From: Phycisphaerales bacterium
Lineage (GTDB): Bacteria; Planctomycetota; Phycisphaerae; Phycisphaerales; SM1A02
DNA length: 5,757 nucleotides
Reading direction: 5' to 3'
NCBI GenBank assembly: GCA_007125255.1
Contig: SLDM01000123.1
Span: 1 to 5,757 of the forward strand
Both the position numbers and the translations under genes were made by a program. The notes beneath the pieces are model-generated. The model did not search any database. It was not told where the DNA came from and saw only the letters and a list, made by a program, of their open reading frames with translations. Of the stretch, positions 1 to 5,757 are shown one piece after another; position 1 is the stretch's first letter, and each line of letters starts with the position of its first letter.

Positions 1-672
1 TTCCCGCGCCGGTTCCGGGCGTTCGGCAATGGCGACCGCCTGATCCCACTGCCGCGCGGAGAGGCCGACTTCAGGGACGATCTCTCGCAACGCCGCGAGC
101 TGCTCCGCTGACCAGCGGTAGACTTCCTGGGGATACTTGACGCTCCACCACGGCGGGGCGGCCTGCATCGTCTCGGGCAGGGGACGTCCCCAGAGCTCGG
201 CGTTGATGAAGTTGGCGATCCGGCCGAGGAAGAGCCCCGGCGTGCACGCGATCGCCGCCACGTCCAGGGTATGAAGAAACGGCGTCTTCTCCCGGCGCGA
301 GAACCACCACCCGGCGAGGATGACGCCGATGATCCCCCCGTGACTCGCCATCCCGCCTTTGTTCAGGGCCAGCACGCCCCAGAAGGGAAAGTTGCCGGAA
401 AAGTCGATCAGCAGCGAGGGCTGGTAAAAAAGCGCGTACCCCAGCCGTCCGCCGACGAGCACGCCGATGATGACCGCGAAAATCAGATCACTCACCCGTT
501 CGGCGGCAATGATGCTGCGGTGCGTCCTGGCCATCCCCCAGAGGATCAGCCAGCCGATCAGGAAGCCGGCGATATACGACAGCCCGTACCAGCGGATGGC
601 AAAATCGCCCGAGATCGGCAGCAGGATCGGATCGAGCGAATGCAGATACGCGTTGGCGAGGAGGACGGACAT
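1..672 (-). CDS. lgt: Prolipoprotein diacylglyceryl transferase, N-terminal part (cut by left edge)
   Basis: Lgt is an inner-membrane enzyme that moves diacylglycerol from phosphatidylglycerol to the lipobox cysteine of prolipoproteins, the first step of lipoprotein maturation. The visible 224 residues read in one open frame. Motifs in order are AIRWYG (25-30), GGRLGYALFY (74-83), GGMASHGG (106-113) and GRIANFINAELWGRP (150-164). H111, R151, N154, E159 and G162 match E. coli H103, R143, N146, E151 and G154 with a constant offset of 8, which supports both the identity and the ATG at 672. Hydrophobic stretches at about 30-44, 65-82 and 112-124 fit membrane segments. GRIAN replaces the commoner GRIGN. 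After GRP, at least 60 residues pass without the HPSQLYE motif, against about 41 in E. coli, so this loop is extended. The C-terminus, with the essential late arginine, lies outside the window. The ATG has no clear Shine-Dalgarno; a GTG at 696 is an alternative start. The gene is divergent from trpD. Confidence 0.95.
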   Translation of the reverse strand, partial: MSVLLANAYLHSLDPILLPISGDFAIRWYGLSYIAGFLIGWLILWGMARTHRSIIAAERVSDLIFAVIIGVLVGGRLGYALFYQPSLLIDFSGNFPFWGVLALNKGGMASHGGIIGVILAGWWFSRREKTPFLHTLDVAAIACTPGLFLGRIANFINAELWGRPLPETMQAAPPWWSVKYPQEVYRWSAEQLAALREIVPEVGLSARQWDQAVAIAERPEPARE

Positions 673-826
673 GGTGTGAAGCGGGTAGCGTATCACGCTG
701 ATGCCGGGTCCGTCACCGGCCGATAGCCATTGAAAGGAGAGGTTGTTGCCTGCGCCTGCCTCCGGTCGCCCCCCCGCCACCCCCCGCCGCGAACCGCGAA
801 TCCTGAGGGAATCTGACTCCACCGCC
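673..826. other. Divergent intergenic region between lgt and trpD
   Basis: This stretch of about 150 bases separates the start of lgt (minus strand) from the internal ATG of trpD (plus strand), so it should hold both promoters. No convincing -35/-10 pair stands out on either strand in this GC-rich sequence. It contains a TGA in the trpD frame at 731-733, a strong Shine-Dalgarno right after it, and two tandem TTG codons at 743 and 746. From there the trpD frame stays open, so part of this region may be trpD coding sequence. No leader peptide with tryptophan codons and no attenuator hairpin was seen. Confidence 0.5.
734..740 (+). promoter_or_regulatory. Shine-Dalgarno sequence upstream of trpD (decides the start)
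   Basis: AAGGAGA lies directly after a TGA that closes the trpD frame at 731-733. It is 5 bases ahead of a TTG at 746 and 2 bases ahead of another at 743. The spacing to 746 is good for initiation. The ATG at 827 has only a GAGGGA at 805-810, 16 bases away, which is too far to be a normal ribosome binding site. On sequence grounds this site argues for the TTG start, whereas family length argues for the ATG. Confidence 0.5.
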
Positions 827-1954
827 ATGACCGACTCCCGCCGATCATCCGACATCAGCAAGAACGCCGGTGCCCCGAACCCGAACGCGGATCCGGCCGC
901 GCCGCCGGAGTTTCCCCGCCCGGCCGTCCCGGCGGACCTGACGCCGGCACTGAAAATTCTCCTCGCCGGCGGAACGCTGAGCGCCGCGCAGACCGCCGCC
1001 GCCTTCGAAGCGATGATGACGGGGCGGACGCACCAGGGGGAGATGGGCGCGCTGCTCGCGCTGCTCGCCACCCGCACGCCGACGGCGGAAGAGATTCTCG
1101 GCGCCGCGCAAGTCATGCGGGCTCACGTCGATGCGGTGCCCTCCGCGCACGACCCCGAAGACCTGCTCGACACCGCCGGCACCGGCGGCGCGCCGAAGAC
1201 GTTCAATGTCTCGACGGCCGCGGCCATCGTGGCGGCCGCGGCGGGGGCGCGGGTCGCCAAGCACGGCAACCGGTCCCGCACCGGCCGCGGTTCGGCGGAG
1301 GTCCTCCGCCAGCTCGGGGTGAACGTCGATGCCGACCGCGCCGTCCAGGCGCGGTGTCTCGACGAAATCGGCGTCTGCTTCTGCTTTGCGATCCACCATC
1401 ACCCGGCCACGAAACACGTGATGCCGGTGCGCCTGGCCCTCGGATTCCCCACGATCTTCAACCTGCTCGGACCGCTGACCAACCCCGCCGGCGCCCGGCG
1501 TCAGCTCATGGGCGTCTACGATGCGCGGTTCCTGCGCCCGATCGCCGAAGCGCTCGCGGCCCTCGGCGCGGTGCGCGCGATCGTCGTCCACAGCGAAGAC
1601 GGGCTCGACGAGATCTCGATCTCCGCGCCGACGCGGCTGATGATCGCCGATGCCGGGCGCGTCCGCGAAGAGCGCATTGCGCCGGGCGATTTCGGGTTGC
1701 AGGAAGCACCGCGCGAGGCCGTGACCGCGCGCGACCTGGAGCACGCGGCGGAGATGATCCGGCAGATCGTGGATGGACGCGAAACCGGCCCGGCCCGCTC
1801 GATGACGCTGCTCAATGCCGCCGCCGCCCTGGTCGCGGCGGGGGCGGTCGGTGATTTTCAGGCCGGCGTGGCAAAGGCCGCGGAGACAATCGACTCCGGC
1901 GCGGCGCAGGCCACCCTCGAAGCCCTTGCCGAGCGGTCACACCTCACCGCGTGA
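827..1954 (+). CDS. trpD: Anthranilate phosphoribosyltransferase
   Basis: TrpD joins anthranilate to PRPP to give phosphoribosyl-anthranilate, the second step of tryptophan synthesis, in the cytoplasm. From the ATG at 827 the protein has 375 residues; the usual length is about 340. The first 35 or so are Pro/Ala-rich and not conserved. The helical N-terminal domain follows (about 36-105). Next come the PRPP loop GTGGAPKTFNVST (118-130), KHGNRS (145-150), GSAEVL (155-160), the HHHPATKHVMPVR segment (190-202), FNLLGPLTNPA (211-221) and the metal-binding DE pair (D261, E262). Two departures from the common family pattern are visible: GTGGD is GTGGA, and the Ser-Ser after KHGNR is replaced (SRTGRGS). 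The rest of the active-site framework is intact, so it is probably functional. No other trp gene is in the window, so it is not in a visible trp operon. The start is uncertain: TTG at 746 has the better Shine-Dalgarno and would add 27 residues. The stop abuts that of the next gene. Confidence 0.95.
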   Translation: MTDSRRSSDISKNAGAPNPNADPAAPPEFPRPAVPADLTPALKILLAGGTLSAAQTAAAFEAMMTGRTHQGEMGALLALLATRTPTAEEILGAAQVMRAHVDAVPSAHDPEDLLDTAGTGGAPKTFNVSTAAAIVAAAAGARVAKHGNRSRTGRGSAEVLRQLGVNVDADRAVQARCLDEIGVCFCFAIHHHPATKHVMPVRLALGFPTIFNLLGPLTNPAGARRQLMGVYDARFLRPIAEALAALGAVRAIVVHSEDGLDEISISAPTRLMIADAGRVREERIAPGDFGLQEAPREAVTARDLEHAAEMIRQIVDGRETGPARSMTLLNAAAALVAAGAVGDFQAGVAKAAETIDSGAAQATLEALAERSHLTA

Positions 1955-1957
1955 TCA
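1952..1957. other. Back-to-back stop codons in one TGATCA palindrome
   Basis: The TGA that ends trpD (1952-1954, plus strand) is followed with no gap by TCA, which is the TGA of the minus-strand spermidine-synthase-like gene (1955-1957). The two convergent genes therefore meet tail to tail with zero intergenic bases. Any transcription terminator must lie inside one of the coding regions, and no T-tract hairpin was seen at the junction. Confidence 0.95.
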
Positions 1958-4528
1958 ACGCGATTCAAGAGTACGAAGGAACGATTCGGCTTCGGGCCGA
2001 TCCGGCCGCGCCCGCACCAGGCCGCGCAGCCCTTCCCGCGCCGCGACCTCATCCTCCCGCGCCACTTCCCTCAGGAGGCCCAGCGCCACGACGTAGCTCG
2101 TCTTAAAGTCCCGGCTGCGGGCGGCGCTGGCCACGTACTCCGCGATCGCCGCATCGCGGCGGCCCTGCAGACGTTGCGCCTCACCGCGCAGGTAGAGATC
2201 CCGGGCGACATGCACATCGCGCATGCGCTCAACGAACCGTTCGTGCCGGGGTTCGAGCAGCGACGCGGCCGTGGAAGAGGTCACGGACAACAGGCGATTC
2301 AGGCGATCCGCCGGCGGTTCGTGCGGCACGTACGCGTATCGCGGCGCACCGTAGGTCACGACCGGAAACTGATCGGTGTTGAGCGGTCCGTCGCCGGCGT
2401 ACGCGCGCAGGCCGCCCGCATCGGCGATCAATGTACCGAAGAGCGCAAACGGTTCGTAAAGCGCCTGCTGCTGCTGCTGGAGCAGGGGAAGTAGTTCGCG
2501 GGCTTGCACGCGCCGGTCGAACCACTCTTCCCCGAACAAGTCTTCGCGCAAAGGGGGTTCAGCCGAGCGGCGCGCAATCAGGCCGAGGCAGGGCGTCTCG
2601 ACGTTGTACGAGGCGAGGACCGCGTAGCCGTCGGGATACACCTCCAGGAACGACCGAATGATCACGCGCAGCATCTCTTCATCGAGCTGATACACCGGCA
2701 GCCACTGACAGAAGAGGCCGCCATCGGCGAGGCGGTCACGAATCGCGCGGAAGTGTTCCACCGTGTAGAGCGAGCCCGCGCCGTCCCGGGCCGGGTGGTA
2801 CAGATCGGCAATGATGACATCGTACTGCTCCCGGCTTGCCCGGACATACCGGCGCGCATCGGCGGCGCGCATTCTTGAGCCCGCGCGGCGGTGGACGCGT
2901 TCGTTGGCGTGTTCGAAGTGATCCATCAATTCGATGATCTCAGGCACCAGTTCCACGCCGGTCAGTTCCAGATCGGGGTGAATCGTGGCTGCGCCCATGG
3001 TGATCCCCGTCCCCACACCGAGAAAGAGCGCAGTGCGCGGATCTTCGTGGAGCAGCAGCGGAACGTGAGCAAGGCGACGTTCCAGAAAAACGCTGACCGT
3101 ACTGCCCATGTCGAACTGGTTGTTGACCTTGAGAGCGCGGTTGCGCTGCTCATCCTCGACGATCGCAATCGCACCGAGGATGCCTTCACGGTAATCGATC
3201 ACGCGTCCGTCGGGGGCGGTCGTTACCAGCACGAGATTGGCCGGCAGCAGCAGCAGCAGGGCGAGCGGCACCAGCGCGGGGGCGAGGGCGTTCGGACGTC
3301 TCTCGGGCAGAAAGACCAGGTAGATCAGCGCCAGCGCGGCCAGGGCATGGCGCGCTCCGGCCAGCGGCAGCAACACGATGCCGAAGACGATCGGGCCGAC
3401 CATACCGCCGAGCGTATTGATGCCCAGTGCCCGGCCGACGCCGCCGCGCTCGTGTTTCGCCGCCTCGACGAGATGGGAGAAGAGCGCGCCCATCAGGAAT
3501 GACGGGGCACCGAACACCAGTACCGCCAGCGTCATCTCCGCGAGTATCGCACCACCAAACCCGCCGCCGATCAGATTCTGAAATCCGTGGTGCAGCTCCG
3601 GTCCGCGGGCCAGAACGAGAATGCCCAGCAGGCACGTTGCCGAGAGGGCGATCATCAGTGATCCGAGCAGAGGCCGGAACGGAAGCGCGCGCCAGCGCTG
3701 GTGGTAGACCACCGCGCCGAGAGATGTGAAAACGAGATAGACCGCCAGCGCGCAGGCGAAGCTGTACACGGTGTTCTGCATGACCTGCGCCAAGACCCGC
3801 ACACCGAGAACCTCGTACCCGATGCCCAGCGCGCCGGTCACGAAGAGCGTCAGCCCCAGACGCACCTGGCCGATGCCGTCTTGAATCGGTTTCAGTCGGG
3901 GCGGGGCGATCGGGCCGCCGGGCGGACGCACCAGCAGGATGCCGATGGCGCAGAGCACGTTGAGCGCGGCGAGCACGACCATGCTTCTCACCACACCGAA
4001 ACTCGGCAGAAGCAGAAACGCCGTACACAGGACGCCTGCCGCCGCACCGATCGTGTTGGCGGCATACAGCCCGGCAACCGTGCGGCCGCGTGAGCGCAGG
4101 GCCGCGACGAACCGCTCGAGGGCCGGGAGCGTCGCGCCCATCGCCATCGTCGCGGGGAGGAGCGTGATGAACGGCAGTCCCAGCGCCCACGCCCAGTGCA
4201 CCACCGGGTTGGGCTCCACGCCGATCAGGCCGGGCGCGAATGCATTGACCGAGGGGATGAGCGCGATCGTGATCAGCGCCCAGCCGGCAATCAGGAACTC
4301 GAGCGCGGCGTACCAGCGCTCGGGATGGCGGCTGCGGCCGATCGATCCGTCAAGTCCCCACGCGCCGAGCGCGAGGCCGCCGAAGAAGGCGACGATCACC
4401 GCAAACACGCTCGGCAACTCGTGGCCGAGGCCGACGGCAAACTGTCGCGCCCAGACGATCTGGTAGCCCAGTCCCGCAAGACCGGAGAAACCGAAGATCA
4501 GATGTGTCAGCAGGGTGCGTCGAGCCAT
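1955..4528 (-). CDS. Fused multi-pass membrane / spermidine-synthase-like protein
   Basis: This is a member of the family annotated as fused MFS/spermidine synthase; its substrate is unknown. Numbering is from the ATG at 4528 (857 residues). About 13 hydrophobic segments fill residues 6-436, starting with FGFSGLAGLGYQIVWARQF just after the start. A Rossmann domain of the SpeE type follows, with E483 and H488 (ERRLAHVP), the glycine loop GVGTG (504-508), acidic E526 at the end of strand 2, D557 (ADARRYV) and DLYHPARDGAGSLYT (575-589). D575 matches the first catalytic aspartate of SpeE, but the second is H578. A conserved-looking NTDQFP lies at 717-722. The last 85 or so residues are helical and resemble a TPR-like tail. 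Repeats encode five leucines (424-428) and five glutamines (684-688). True SpeE has about 290 residues and no membrane segments. The ATG at 4603 would add 25 polar residues and overlap the kinase; neither start has a clear Shine-Dalgarno. It is probably cotranscribed with the kinase upstream. Confidence 0.85.
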   Translation of the reverse strand: MARRTLLTHLIFGFSGLAGLGYQIVWARQFAVGLGHELPSVFAVIVAFFGGLALGAWGLDGSIGRSRHPERWYAALEFLIAGWALITIALIPSVNAFAPGLIGVEPNPVVHWAWALGLPFITLLPATMAMGATLPALERFVAALRSRGRTVAGLYAANTIGAAAGVLCTAFLLLPSFGVVRSMVVLAALNVLCAIGILLVRPPGGPIAPPRLKPIQDGIGQVRLGLTLFVTGALGIGYEVLGVRVLAQVMQNTVYSFACALAVYLVFTSLGAVVYHQRWRALPFRPLLGSLMIALSATCLLGILVLARGPELHHGFQNLIGGGFGGAILAEMTLAVLVFGAPSFLMGALFSHLVEAAKHERGGVGRALGINTLGGMVGPIVFGIVLLPLAGARHALAALALIYLVFLPERRPNALAPALVPLALLLLLPANLVLVTTAPDGRVIDYREGILGAIAIVEDEQRNRALKVNNQFDMGSTVSVFLERRLAHVPLLLHEDPRTALFLGVGTGITMGAATIHPDLELTGVELVPEIIELMDHFEHANERVHRRAGSRMRAADARRYVRASREQYDVIIADLYHPARDGAGSLYTVEHFRAIRDRLADGGLFCQWLPVYQLDEEMLRVIIRSFLEVYPDGYAVLASYNVETPCLGLIARRSAEPPLREDLFGEEWFDRRVQARELLPLLQQQQQALYEPFALFGTLIADAGGLRAYAGDGPLNTDQFPVVTYGAPRYAYVPHEPPADRLNRLLSVTSSTAASLLEPRHERFVERMRDVHVARDLYLRGEAQRLQGRRDAAIAEYVASAARSRDFKTSYVVALGLLREVAREDEVAAREGLRGLVRARPDRPEAESFLRTLESR
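2465..2479. repeat. (CTG)5 triplet tract, read as five glutamine codons
   Basis: Five perfect CTG triplets on the plus strand, read from the minus strand as CAG x5. They encode a run of five glutamines after the catalytic-like domain of the spermidine-synthase-like protein, within the sequence LLPLLQQQQQALYEP. Pure single-codon use points to triplet slippage rather than selection for a glutamine run with mixed codons. Confidence 0.85.
3245..3259. repeat. (CAG)5 triplet tract, read as five leucine codons
   Basis: Five perfect CAG triplets on the plus strand, read from the minus strand as CTG x5. They encode leucines in the last hydrophobic segment of the spermidine-synthase-like protein, before its soluble domain. 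It has the same triplet unit as the 2465-2479 tract but in the opposite orientation. CTG is a common leucine codon in GC-rich genomes, so this tract may be chance. Confidence 0.8.
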
Positions 4529-4545
4529 GAGCGGAAGGGAGCGCA

Positions 4546-4561
4546 GGATGCCGTGGCATCC
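4546..4561. repeat. 16-bp dyad GGATGCCGTGGCATCC between kinase and downstream gene
   Basis: Perfect 7-base arms (GGATGCC and GGCATCC) flank a 2-base centre. On the minus strand the dyad begins one base after the kinase TGA (4563-4565) and ends 17 bases before the ATG at 4528. There is no T-run after it, so it does not look like an intrinsic terminator. It could be a protein-binding operator, or a small mRNA hairpin near the start of the downstream gene. If that gene starts at 4603, the dyad is simply coding sequence. Confidence 0.6.
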
Positions 4562-4562
4562 G

Positions 4563-5757
4563 TCACAAGGGAAGGGGGCCCGATGACTGTGTACTGGCGT
4601 CATCGTGGGGCGTTGCGGATTCCTCCAGTTGCAGCTCGAAGTGGTGCCGCGCTCCTTCGACGGGGTAGCCGAGTTCGACCTGTCCGCGCAGTTCGCTTCG
4701 CACGATCCCCTGGATCAGCCCGGTTCCGATGCCCGGCGTCCGCTGCGGCTGAACCGGTGGTCCACCCGATTCGATCCAGTTCAGGATGAGTTGCTGAGCA
4801 CCCGCAGAGTCGTCGTCGACGGGGGCAAGGTCCCAGCGCACGGTCACGGTGCCGGCCGGAACGGTGAGCGAGCCGTGCTTGAGGCTGTTGGCGATGAGTT
4901 CCTGCAACACCATGCCGAGCGCGGTGCTCTGGTTGGCGGCGATGCGCGCGTCGGGGCCGTCAAGATCGACGCGTGAGGAGAGGTCGAGCGGCAAGAGCGA
5001 CCGGATCAGATGACGCAGATCCAGAGAAGCCCAGTGACCTTGCGACAGAAGATCGTGCACGGATGACATGGCGAGCACCCGCCCGCGCATCGACTCGGCA
5101 AGTTCACTGACCGAGGCGGCATCGTGGCTGGAGAGGTCGACCAGCGCCACCAGAGATGCGAGATTGTTGCGCACGCGGTGATCCAGCTCGCGCAGCAGCA
5201 ACCGCTGCAACGAGTTGGCGTGGCGCAGATTGAGTTCCGCCTGTTTGCGCTGGGTGATATTGCGAGAAAGGCAGAGTACCGAGGTGATCACGCCTTCATC
5301 ATTCGGCTCCGGCACGAGGTGGCAGTCAAAGTAGGTGCTCACGCCGTTGAGATCGATTCTGTACTCAAACCGCCGCTCGCGGCCGAATCGTGCGGTGTCC
5401 CGCACGTAACCGGTCCAATCATCGACCACCCGCCGGGAGAACCTCGTGTCGTGCAGCCGCCGACCGATCAACGCCTCTGCGGGTGCCCCGAACACAGTGG
5501 CGGCGGAGGGATTGAGGTATAGAAACGTGAGATTCAGGTCGTAGCGCACGATCACATCGGGTGAGTTGACGAGGATGAGCTGGAGATCACGATTCCGCTT
5601 CTGTAGTTCGAGTTCGTTCCGGTGCTGCCGGCTGATGTCGGTAATGAATCCTTCAAGGTACTTCAGCTCGTCGTTCTCACCTAAAACCCCCAGGCCTCTT
5701 TCCCAGAGCCATTTGATTTCTCCATGAGCATCGCGAATACGATACTTGAGCTCGAAA
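4563..5757 (-). CDS. PAS-domain sensor histidine kinase, HWE/HisKA_2 type (cut by right edge)
   Basis: A sensor kinase that should autophosphorylate on histidine and pass the phosphate to a response regulator. The 397 visible residues are all one open frame to the right edge, so the N-terminus is missing. Residues 1-42 are the end of one PAS/PAC domain (YRIRDAHGEIKWLWERG, then GFITDIS). A charged helical linker follows (43-58). A second PAS domain runs from about 59 to 172 (VNSPDVIVRYDLN to RNITQRKQ). Then come the phosphoacceptor region LLRELDHRVRNNLASL with H193, the N-box ELIANSLKHG (286-295; N290, H294), WIESGGPPV (W327, E329) and the glycine box GIGTGL (342-347). The histidine in the N-box and the W-x-E before the glycine box are marks of the HWE group. 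No membrane segment is visible, so the sensed signal is probably cytosolic or sits in the missing part. An internal GTG at 5555 cuts the second PAS domain and is not the start. No partner regulator is in view. Confidence 0.92.
   Translation of the reverse strand, partial: FELKYRIRDAHGEIKWLWERGLGVLGENDELKYLEGFITDISRQHRNELELQKRNRDLQLILVNSPDVIVRYDLNLTFLYLNPSAATVFGAPAEALIGRRLHDTRFSRRVVDDWTGYVRDTARFGRERRFEYRIDLNGVSTYFDCHLVPEPNDEGVITSVLCLSRNITQRKQAELNLRHANSLQRLLLRELDHRVRNNLASLVALVDLSSHDAASVSELAESMRGRVLAMSSVHDLLSQGHWASLDLRHLIRSLLPLDLSSRVDLDGPDARIAANQSTALGMVLQELIANSLKHGSLTVPAGTVTVRWDLAPVDDDSAGAQQLILNWIESGGPPVQPQRTPGIGTGLIQGIVRSELRGQVELGYPVEGARHHFELQLEESATPHDDASTQSSGPLPL

Noticed and set aside
686..713. 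Possible sigma-70 promoter for lgt on the minus strand (GTGACG, 16 bases, GATACG)
   Set aside because: The matches to consensus are weak (about 4 of 6 and 3 of 6), at a level expected by chance, and the GTG start option at 696 would overlap it.
271..726. Plus-strand open frame of 151 codons at the left
   Set aside because: It is antisense to lgt, whose catalytic motifs are read clearly on the minus strand; its composition is that of a shadow.
845..1744. Long open frame of 299 codons on the minus strand inside trpD
   Set aside because: It is fully antisense to a clear trpD, is rich in Arg/Gly/His as expected from a GC-rich shadow frame, and shows no recognisable domain.
2891..3502. Plus-strand open frame of 203 codons with glutamine-rich sequence
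   Set aside because: It is antisense to the SpeE-like gene; the Gln-rich look comes from the CAG tract and the complement of leucine codons.
3186..4190. Open frame of 334 codons on the minus strand in another frame of the SpeE-like gene
   Set aside because: It overlaps the membrane-segment coding region in a shifted frame, is Arg/Pro/Ala-rich and matches no family. The main frame has clear hydrophobic segments and motifs.
4546..4561. Dyad read as an intrinsic terminator for the kinase gene
   Set aside because: The stem is short, the loop would be 2-4 bases, and no T-run follows on the minus strand.
4553..4567. CDGCH, a c-type haem motif (CxxCH), near the N-terminus of the longer form of the SpeE-like protein
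   Set aside because: It exists only if translation begins at 4603, overlaps the kinase end, and has no export signal before it. The more likely ATG at 4528 excludes it.
5553..5555. GTG as the start of the histidine kinase
   Set aside because: The frame stays open to the right edge and encodes the start of the second PAS domain and the end of another PAS/PAC domain upstream of this codon.

Overview
This is a high-GC bacterial window with four protein genes, two of them cut by the window edges. No RNA gene, CRISPR array, insertion sequence or integrase is visible. The best guess at a source is a member of the Planctomycetota/PVC group or a similar high-GC environmental bacterium. The grounds are modest: the Lgt has an extended loop after its GRP motif, the TrpD carries a GTGGAPK variant of the PRPP loop, and there is a very large multi-membrane-span spermidine-synthase-like fusion. 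This assignment is inference; no phylogenetic marker is present.

Layout, left to right. (1) Positions 1-672, minus strand: the first 224 residues of lgt (prolipoprotein diacylglyceryl transferase), running off the left edge. (2) Positions 673-826: a short divergent region with a strong Shine-Dalgarno sequence facing right. (3) Positions 827-1954 (possibly from 746), plus strand: trpD, anthranilate phosphoribosyltransferase. (4) Positions 1955-4528 (possibly from 4603), minus strand: a fused membrane/spermidine-synthase-like protein. Its stop codon lies directly against that of trpD, the two making one palindromic TGATCA. (5) Positions 4563-5757, minus strand: the C-terminal part of a PAS-containing sensor histidine kinase of the HWE/HisKA_2 type, running off the right edge.

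How they fit together. lgt (lipoprotein maturation) and trpD (tryptophan synthesis) are divergent housekeeping genes with no evident functional link. The kinase and the spermidine-synthase-like gene are co-directional, separated by about 34 nt or overlapping by 41 nt depending on the start, and probably form one transcription unit. A 16-bp dyad lies immediately after the kinase stop. No response regulator is in view, so the kinase's output is unknown. The spermidine-synthase-like protein keeps the nucleotide-binding half of the fold but lacks the second aspartate of the catalytic pair, so a true polyamine role is doubtful.

Most of the window looks like ordinary chromosomal gene content. I see no convincing new defence or mobile system. 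The points worth a second look are the membrane-SpeE fusion with its kinase neighbour, the dyad between them, the abutting stops, and the variant TrpD motif.
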